A stretch of 34,306 nt of DNA, taken from positions 1-34,306 of the forward strand of contig JBCCEV010000023.1 in assembly GCA_039030125.1 (NCBI GenBank). The letters run 5' to 3'. The notes under the pieces are model-generated. The model searched no databases. It saw nothing but the letters and a program-made list of their open reading frames with translations, and was not told where the DNA came from. Below, piece by piece: positions 30,358 through 34,306 of this stretch (positions are counted from its first letter, which is position 1; every line of letters begins with the position of its first letter). The position numbers and the translations under genes are program-made. This stretch comes from JBCCEV01 sp039030125. Its GTDB lineage: Bacteria; Pseudomonadota; Gammaproteobacteria; Ga0077536.

Positions 30358-30418
30358 CGCTGCGCGGCTAGTCAGGATCAGTTAGAATCGCGCGCTCGAT
30401 TTCCCCTGGAATAGCGTC

Positions 30419-30769
30419 ATGGCCAACATCATCGCAGAATTAGAAGCGGAGCAAATGCAACGGGATGTCCCCGACTTCGGTCCCGGAGACACGATTGTCG
30501 TTCAGGTGAAGGTCAAAGAGGGCAATCGCGAACGTCTGCAAGCTTTCGAGGGCGTCGTTATCGCCAAACGGAATCGTGGTTTGAATTCCTCCTTCACGGT
30601 GCGGAAAATTTCCCACGGCGAAGGTGTCGAGCGGGTATTTCAGACCTACAGCCCAATGATCGCTGATATCGAGGTAAAACGGCGAGGCGCGGTGCGCAGA
30701 GCGAAGTTGTACTACATGCGCGATCGTCGAGGTAAGGCCGCGCGGATCAAAGAGAAGATCAAAAGCTAA
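30419..30769 (+). CDS. rplS: 50S ribosomal protein L19
   Basis: 116 aa, full length. Sits at the 30S-50S interface. Conserved DFGPGDTIVVQVKVKEGNRERLQAFEGVVIAKRNRGLNSSFTVRKISHGEGVERVFQTYSPMI, then GAVRRAKLYYMRDRRGKAARIKEK. A TAGAAT followed by CGCGCGC (30383-30388) in the gap after trmD could be an internal promoter, but no -35 is evident. A glutaredoxin gene starts 2 bp after the stop. Confidence 0.98.
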   Translation: MANIIAELEAEQMQRDVPDFGPGDTIVVQVKVKEGNRERLQAFEGVVIAKRNRGLNSSFTVRKISHGEGVERVFQTYSPMIADIEVKRRGAVRRAKLYYMRDRRGKAARIKEKIKS

Positions 30770-30771
30770 TC

Positions 30772-31128
30772 GTGCTCGAATCTTGGTTTAACTCAGCGGG
30801 CGATAACGAGGGGGCGACCGTTTCGCGCTCGCCGGAGCGCCAGTCAGTGGTGGATCAACAAACGGCGAACTTTGCGCTTTACCACTACGAATCGTGTTGG
30901 TTTTGCGGGAAAGTCCGCCGCTCGATCGAGGCGCTTGGTCTGAATATCGAGCTACGGAATATTCAGACTGATGAGAATAACTATCGAGAGTTGATCACTC
31001 GCGGTGGTCGCTCAACCGTGCCTTGCTTGCGAATTGATTCTCCAAGCGGTGAACAATGGATGTATGAGTCTGCGGATATCATTGCCTTCTTAAACTCGAA
31101 GTTTGGACCCGAACAACCCGCAAGCTGA
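30772..31128 (+). CDS. glutaredoxin-family thiol oxidoreductase (CWFC)
   Basis: 118 aa. Glutaredoxin fold at about 35-110: beta1 ALYHYESCWFCGKVRRSIEALGL with a dithiol CWFC active site, the cis-Pro site STVPCLRI, and the GST-like tail MYESADIIAFLNSKF. It resembles the small glutaredoxin/GST-N proteins often seen in gammaproteobacteria; the substrate is unknown. The start is GTG 2 bp after rplS; GTG codons near residues 26-27 would remove a non-conserved N-terminal part. The end overlaps the chosen xerD start by 26 bp, so rplS, this gene and xerD look co-transcribed. Confidence 0.85.
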   Translation: MLESWFNSAGDNEGATVSRSPERQSVVDQQTANFALYHYESCWFCGKVRRSIEALGLNIELRNIQTDENNYRELITRGGRSTVPCLRIDSPSGEQWMYESADIIAFLNSKFGPEQPAS

Positions 31129-32014
31129 TCGACTTTCAACAGGCGAAGACGGTCACCTCATTGAGCGTTTCGTCGATCACCTATGGGTGGAGCACGGCCT
31201 CAGCGAGCATACGCTGTCGGCCTACCGCACAGACCTTCGCGATCTCGGCAACTTCATCTCCCCTCTAGCAACGGTGACTGAGCAAGATCTTTATGGGTAT
31301 CTCGCCGCCCGTGAAAATCTTTCGGCGCGAAGCAAGGCACGTCGATTGTCAGCGATCCGGCGTTTCTTCAGATACTTGCAGCGCGAATCCATTGTCTCCG
31401 TTGACCCTAGTTTGAACTTGCCGTCGCCAAAATTGGGACGCGAGCTGCCGCGCAGCTTGTCTGAATCTGATGTCGAGCGGTTGCTGGCGGCGCCCGACGT
31501 GGGCGAGGTCATTGGCATGCGCGACCGCACGATGCTGGAAGTCCTCTATGCGACGGGACTGCGCGTCTCGGAATTGGTTAACCTCGATGTGAGTGAAGTT
31601 AACCTGCAGCAAGGTGTGGTGCGGGTCCTCGGCAAGGGCGGGAAGGAACGCTTGGTGCCCTTTGGAGAGGAAGCAGCCCATTGGGTGCGAGCTTTTTTCA
31701 ATGACGCGCGGCCCGAGTTGATTAAAGGGCGGGTCAACTCGGCGGTATTCCCCACGCTCCGAGGCAAGGCCATGACGCGCCAGGCATTTTGGTATCTGAT
31801 TAAGAAATACGCACGGCGAGCCGGTATTGAGAAACCGTTGGCTCCGCACACGCTGCGCCATGCGTTTGCCACCCATCTGCTAAACCACGGTGCTGATTTA
31901 CGCGTGGTCCAAATGCTGCTCGGACACAGTGATATTTCTACGACGCAGATCTACACGCACGTGGCCACCGAGCGTCTAAAAAGCCTGCATCAGATCCATC
32001 ACCCGCGTGGTTAG
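31103..32014 (+). CDS. xerD: site-specific tyrosine recombinase XerD
   Basis: 303 aa. With XerC and FtsK it resolves chromosome dimers at dif. The N-terminal SAM-like DNA-binding domain (IERFVDHLWVEHGLSEHTLSAYRTDL) precedes the catalytic domain with Arg in ATGLRVSELV, Lys in GKGGKERLV, HTLRHAFATHLLNHGADLRVVQMLLGHSDISTTQIYTHV (His, Arg, His and Tyr nucleophile) and the end QIHHPRG as in E. coli XerD. TTG at 31103 is the only usual start before the homology. No dif-like site is seen here. Followed after 4 bp by the convergent GspE/PilB gene; no terminator found. Confidence 0.95.
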   Translation: MDPNNPQADRLSTGEDGHLIERFVDHLWVEHGLSEHTLSAYRTDLRDLGNFISPLATVTEQDLYGYLAARENLSARSKARRLSAIRRFFRYLQRESIVSVDPSLNLPSPKLGRELPRSLSESDVERLLAAPDVGEVIGMRDRTMLEVLYATGLRVSELVNLDVSEVNLQQGVVRVLGKGGKERLVPFGEEAAHWVRAFFNDARPELIKGRVNSAVFPTLRGKAMTRQAFWYLIKKYARRAGIEKPLAPHTLRHAFATHLLNHGADLRVVQMLLGHSDISTTQIYTHVATERLKSLHQIHHPRG

Positions 32015-32018
32015 CCAC

Positions 32019-33794
32019 CTAACGTTGATTAGGAACAACGCTCAGCACTTCTTCGATTGTGGTCTTGCCATTGGCGATTTTTTGTGCCCCTGACAGCGCC
32101 AGTGGACGCATCCCGTCCTGTAGCGCCGCCGACCGCAAAGTCTGCGTGTTGACATCCGGTGTGATCAGCTCACTAAGGTCATCGGTTAGCGTTAAGATTT
32201 CATAAATTCCTTCGCGTCCGCGAAAGCCGGTATGCCTGCAATCGTCGCAGCCTACCGGCAGCTTAACTTGTGTTGGGAGCTGAGCTGTATGCGGTGCGAT
32301 GAGTTCGCGCCAGGCTTCATCGCTGGGTTTTCCGTCTTTCGTGCAGCCCTGACACAGGGTTCGCACGAGGCGCTGGGCGACCACGCCCAATAGCGTTGCG
32401 CCAATTAAAAATGGTTGCACGCCAATGTCTACTAATCGCGTCACCGCGCTGGGCGCGTCGTTGGTGTGGAGAGTGGAGAGGACCAGATGACCGGTCAGCG
32501 CTGCTTGGATTGCGACGTCAGCCGTTTCCCGGTCGCGGATCTCACCGATCATGATGATGTCAGGATCTTGTCGGAGCAAGGTTCGCACGCCACTCGCAAA
32601 ATCGATTTCGACGCTGGCTTGAACCTGCATTTGATTGAACTGTGGTTCGACCATTTCAATCGGATCTTCAATCGTGCAGACATTGATCTCGGGGCGCGCC
32701 AGCATTTTCAGTGCGGAATAAAGGGTGGTGGTCTTGCCCGAGCCGGTGGGTCCGGTAACGAGCACGATACCGTGGGGTTGTTCCACGATCGCTTGCCAAA
32801 GTTGTAAGTCATGCTTTGTGAAACCTAGGGCACTGAAAGGCTGAGTCAGTTTTTCGGGATCGAACACCCGGAGAACCAGCTTCTCGCCGAAGGTGGTTGG
32901 CATGGTTGAGAGTCTGAGCTCCACTTCGTTTCCACCTGGCGTTTTGGTACGTATGCGACCGTCCTGCGGGCGCCTTTTATCGGCCACGTCCATCCGCCCC
33001 AGGCTTTTCAACCGCGAGGTGATCCCGTTCACCACCGCGGTAGGCAGTTGATGGATGAGGTGCAGCACGCCATCGATACGAAACCGAATATTGCTCTGGT
33101 CGCGGCGTGGCTCGATATGAATGTCGCTGGCCCGTTGGTCGAACGCATATTGCAGTAACCAATCGACCAGATGAACGACATGGCGGTCATTGGTGTCAGC
33201 TTCCCCGACTTCACCAAGCTCGGTGAGTTGCTCGAAATTATTGATGAACGATCCTGGTTGATCGGATTGACTTGTCGCGCCGGATATCGAGCGACTCACG
33301 CCATAGAATTCGTATCGATAGCGAGCGATGTCCTCGGGGTTGCAGAGCACGCGCCGTATCGGAGCCTGAGCGATGCGTTCAACCTCAGATTCCCAACCTC
33401 GCAAGAAAGGTTCGCCGGTAGCAACGACAATTTCGTTGTCGTTGACTTGGATGGGGAGGAAGTTAAAACGCTGTGCGTAGGCTTGCGAGACGATCGCCGT
33501 GACCGCTTCGACGTCAATTTTCAGTGGATCAATACGGACGTACTCTAAACTTACGGCACCGGCAAACGCTCGCCCGACGGCGTCGATTCCGCGCAGCGGA
33601 TTACCATTGGCCCCGCGCCGCAAACCGGTTTCCGATAGCTGCACGAACGGATGTCGCTCGTCTTCATCAGTTAAGGAGCTCTTGGCCTGTTCCGCGATCC
33701 CTCGCGAAACCAAATCGGCATCAACCAAGATTCTTAAGGTCTCATCGACCGTCAATTCGTGATCGCTAGATTGTTTTTGATGCAGGGCTGTCAC
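32019..33794 (-). CDS. GspE/PilB-family secretion or pilus assembly ATPase
   Basis: 591 aa from GTG 33794. Hexameric ATPase powering type II secretion or type IV pilus extension. An N-terminal T2SSE_N/MshEN-like domain (about 1-170, with ILPIQV-type strands) precedes the core: HLVDWLLQYAFDQRASDIHIEP, Walker A GPTGSGKTTTLYSAL, Asp box TIEDPIEMVEPQFNQMQV, Walker B DIIMIGEIRDRETADVAIQAALTGHLVLSTLHTNDA, and a CQGC/CDDC zinc module. The frame extends to TTG 33848, overlapping the cyclic-nucleotide gene by 50 bp; GTG 33794 lies 4 bp after that gene's stop and is preferred. No other pilus or secretion gene is in the window, so T2SS, MSHA and T4P cannot be told apart. Confidence 0.88.
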   Translation of the reverse strand: MTALHQKQSSDHELTVDETLRILVDADLVSRGIAEQAKSSLTDEDERHPFVQLSETGLRRGANGNPLRGIDAVGRAFAGAVSLEYVRIDPLKIDVEAVTAIVSQAYAQRFNFLPIQVNDNEIVVATGEPFLRGWESEVERIAQAPIRRVLCNPEDIARYRYEFYGVSRSISGATSQSDQPGSFINNFEQLTELGEVGEADTNDRHVVHLVDWLLQYAFDQRASDIHIEPRRDQSNIRFRIDGVLHLIHQLPTAVVNGITSRLKSLGRMDVADKRRPQDGRIRTKTPGGNEVELRLSTMPTTFGEKLVLRVFDPEKLTQPFSALGFTKHDLQLWQAIVEQPHGIVLVTGPTGSGKTTTLYSALKMLARPEINVCTIEDPIEMVEPQFNQMQVQASVEIDFASGVRTLLRQDPDIIMIGEIRDRETADVAIQAALTGHLVLSTLHTNDAPSAVTRLVDIGVQPFLIGATLLGVVAQRLVRTLCQGCTKDGKPSDEAWRELIAPHTAQLPTQVKLPVGCDDCRHTGFRGREGIYEILTLTDDLSELITPDVNTQTLRSAALQDGMRPLALSGAQKIANGKTTIEEVLSVVPNQR

Positions 33795-33798
33795 CGGG

Positions 33799-34290
33799 TT
33801 ACGGTGTCTCGGCGGCAACGCGGGCGGTAGTGTGTTCGAGGCGCCCAATCAACGCCAAAAGGAATTGCTTTTGAAAGCGCACCTGACAATTCAAAGATAA
33901 TCTCGAAACGATCGTCTCTTTAAGTTTCGCAACCGTTAAATCCTCGGCCGCGCAAATGCTCGCGCTGCGGGGACGGCCGGTGAGCATACCCATTTCACCA
34001 AAGCAGTCGCCTTTGCCGAGTTCCACGATATCGATGTCATTTTTTCTGACGGCGACACTGCCATCAATAATGAGATAAAACGCGGTGTCCGATGCACCTT
34101 CTTCTAGAACGCTCTCTCCGGCGCGCATGGACAGCCAATCCGAGGCATTAACAATTTCCCAGATTTCGGCGTCTAAAAAATCGTCAAAAAACGGCAGGGC
34201 ATCGAGAAGATTGAATTTTTCCTGGGACGTTACCTGGCCTTCGCCCGGTGCCTTTAGAAAATCAAACACCAAGGATAAATCGCCTGCCAT
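33799..34290 (-). CDS. cyclic nucleotide-binding (CAP_ED) domain protein
   Basis: 163 aa from ATG 34290; the frame stays open to the right edge, so the true start may lie outside. The cNMP-binding domain is at about 32-150: LPFFDDFLDAEIWEIV, GESVLEEGASDTAFYLIIDGSVAV, and the phosphate-binding cassette FGEMGMLTGRPRSASICA, where Gly-Glu and Arg contact the cyclic phosphate. No helix-turn-helix follows, so it is not a Crp-type activator but a stand-alone sensor. It ends 4 bp before the GspE/PilB gene, suggesting that it controls or cooperates with that ATPase. Confidence 0.82.
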   Translation of the reverse strand: MAGDLSLVFDFLKAPGEGQVTSQEKFNLLDALPFFDDFLDAEIWEIVNASDWLSMRAGESVLEEGASDTAFYLIIDGSVAVRKNDIDIVELGKGDCFGEMGMLTGRPRSASICAAEDLTVAKLKETIVSRLSLNCQVRFQKQFLLALIGRLEHTTARVAAETP

Positions 34291-34306
34291 ATCAAGCCCG
34301 TTGTGA

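Overview
The window is one contiguous stretch of a gammaproteobacterial chromosome, mostly core housekeeping genes. This rests on conserved gene orders: rnhA-dnaQ beside mltD, pcm-nlpD-rpoS, initiator tRNA-rimP-nusA-infB-rbfA-truB-rpsO-pnp, and rpsP-rimM-trmD-rplS. It also rests on gamma-type proteins such as RpoS, PBP1b with a UB2H region, and XerD. GC is moderate. A histone-like gene and an arsenic methylation pair suggest an environmental, possibly marine lineage, but I cannot name the genus. No transposase, prophage, CRISPR array or integron is visible.

Layout: (1) 1-2952, minus strand: an arsM-type arsenite methyltransferase followed by a membrane (TVP38/VTT)-flavin disulfide oxidoreductase fusion that runs off the left edge. 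(2) 3292-7233: mltD (minus), a SAM methyltransferase, rnhA and dnaQ (plus), grxD (minus); gloB, often present here, is missing. (3) 7519-9634: argD-argF behind a palindrome-rich leader. (4) 9775-12200: pcm-nlpD-rpoS, with a DUF498/Mth938-like gene overlapping rpoS tail to tail, then adk. (5) 13517-14106: a lysine-rich histone H1-like gene carrying what looks like a complete -1 programmed frameshift cassette, ended by a strong terminator just before mrcB. (6) 16628-17428: a GYF-like/pentapeptide-repeat membrane protein. (7) 17545-26134: initiator tRNA and the rimP-to-pnp translation/RNA-decay operon. (8) 26244-28043: an ECF sigma factor, a probable membrane anti-sigma factor and a convergent SPOR-domain protein. 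(9) 28170-28688: fthC. (10) 28821-32014: rpsP-rimM-trmD-rplS-glutaredoxin-xerD. (11) 32019-34290, minus: a cyclic-nucleotide-binding protein and a GspE/PilB ATPase.

Functionally the region couples translation and RNA turnover (tRNA-fMet, IF2, RimP, RbfA, RimM, TrmD, TruB, S15, S16, L19, NusA, PNPase), stationary-phase and envelope functions (RpoS, NlpD, MltD, PBP1b, ECF sigma) and DNA maintenance (DnaQ, RNase HI, XerD). The most interesting observation is the frameshift cassette in the histone-like gene: slippery A AAA AAG, an immediate zero-frame TAG, a 6-nt spacer, a GC-rich stem-loop and a 66-codon charged extension with no ATG of its own. Other oddities are a U1-U72 initiator tRNA, a divergent TruB active-site motif, terminators directly abutting two TTG-started genes, a likely broken signal peptide in the SPOR protein, and a composition break at the left edge.
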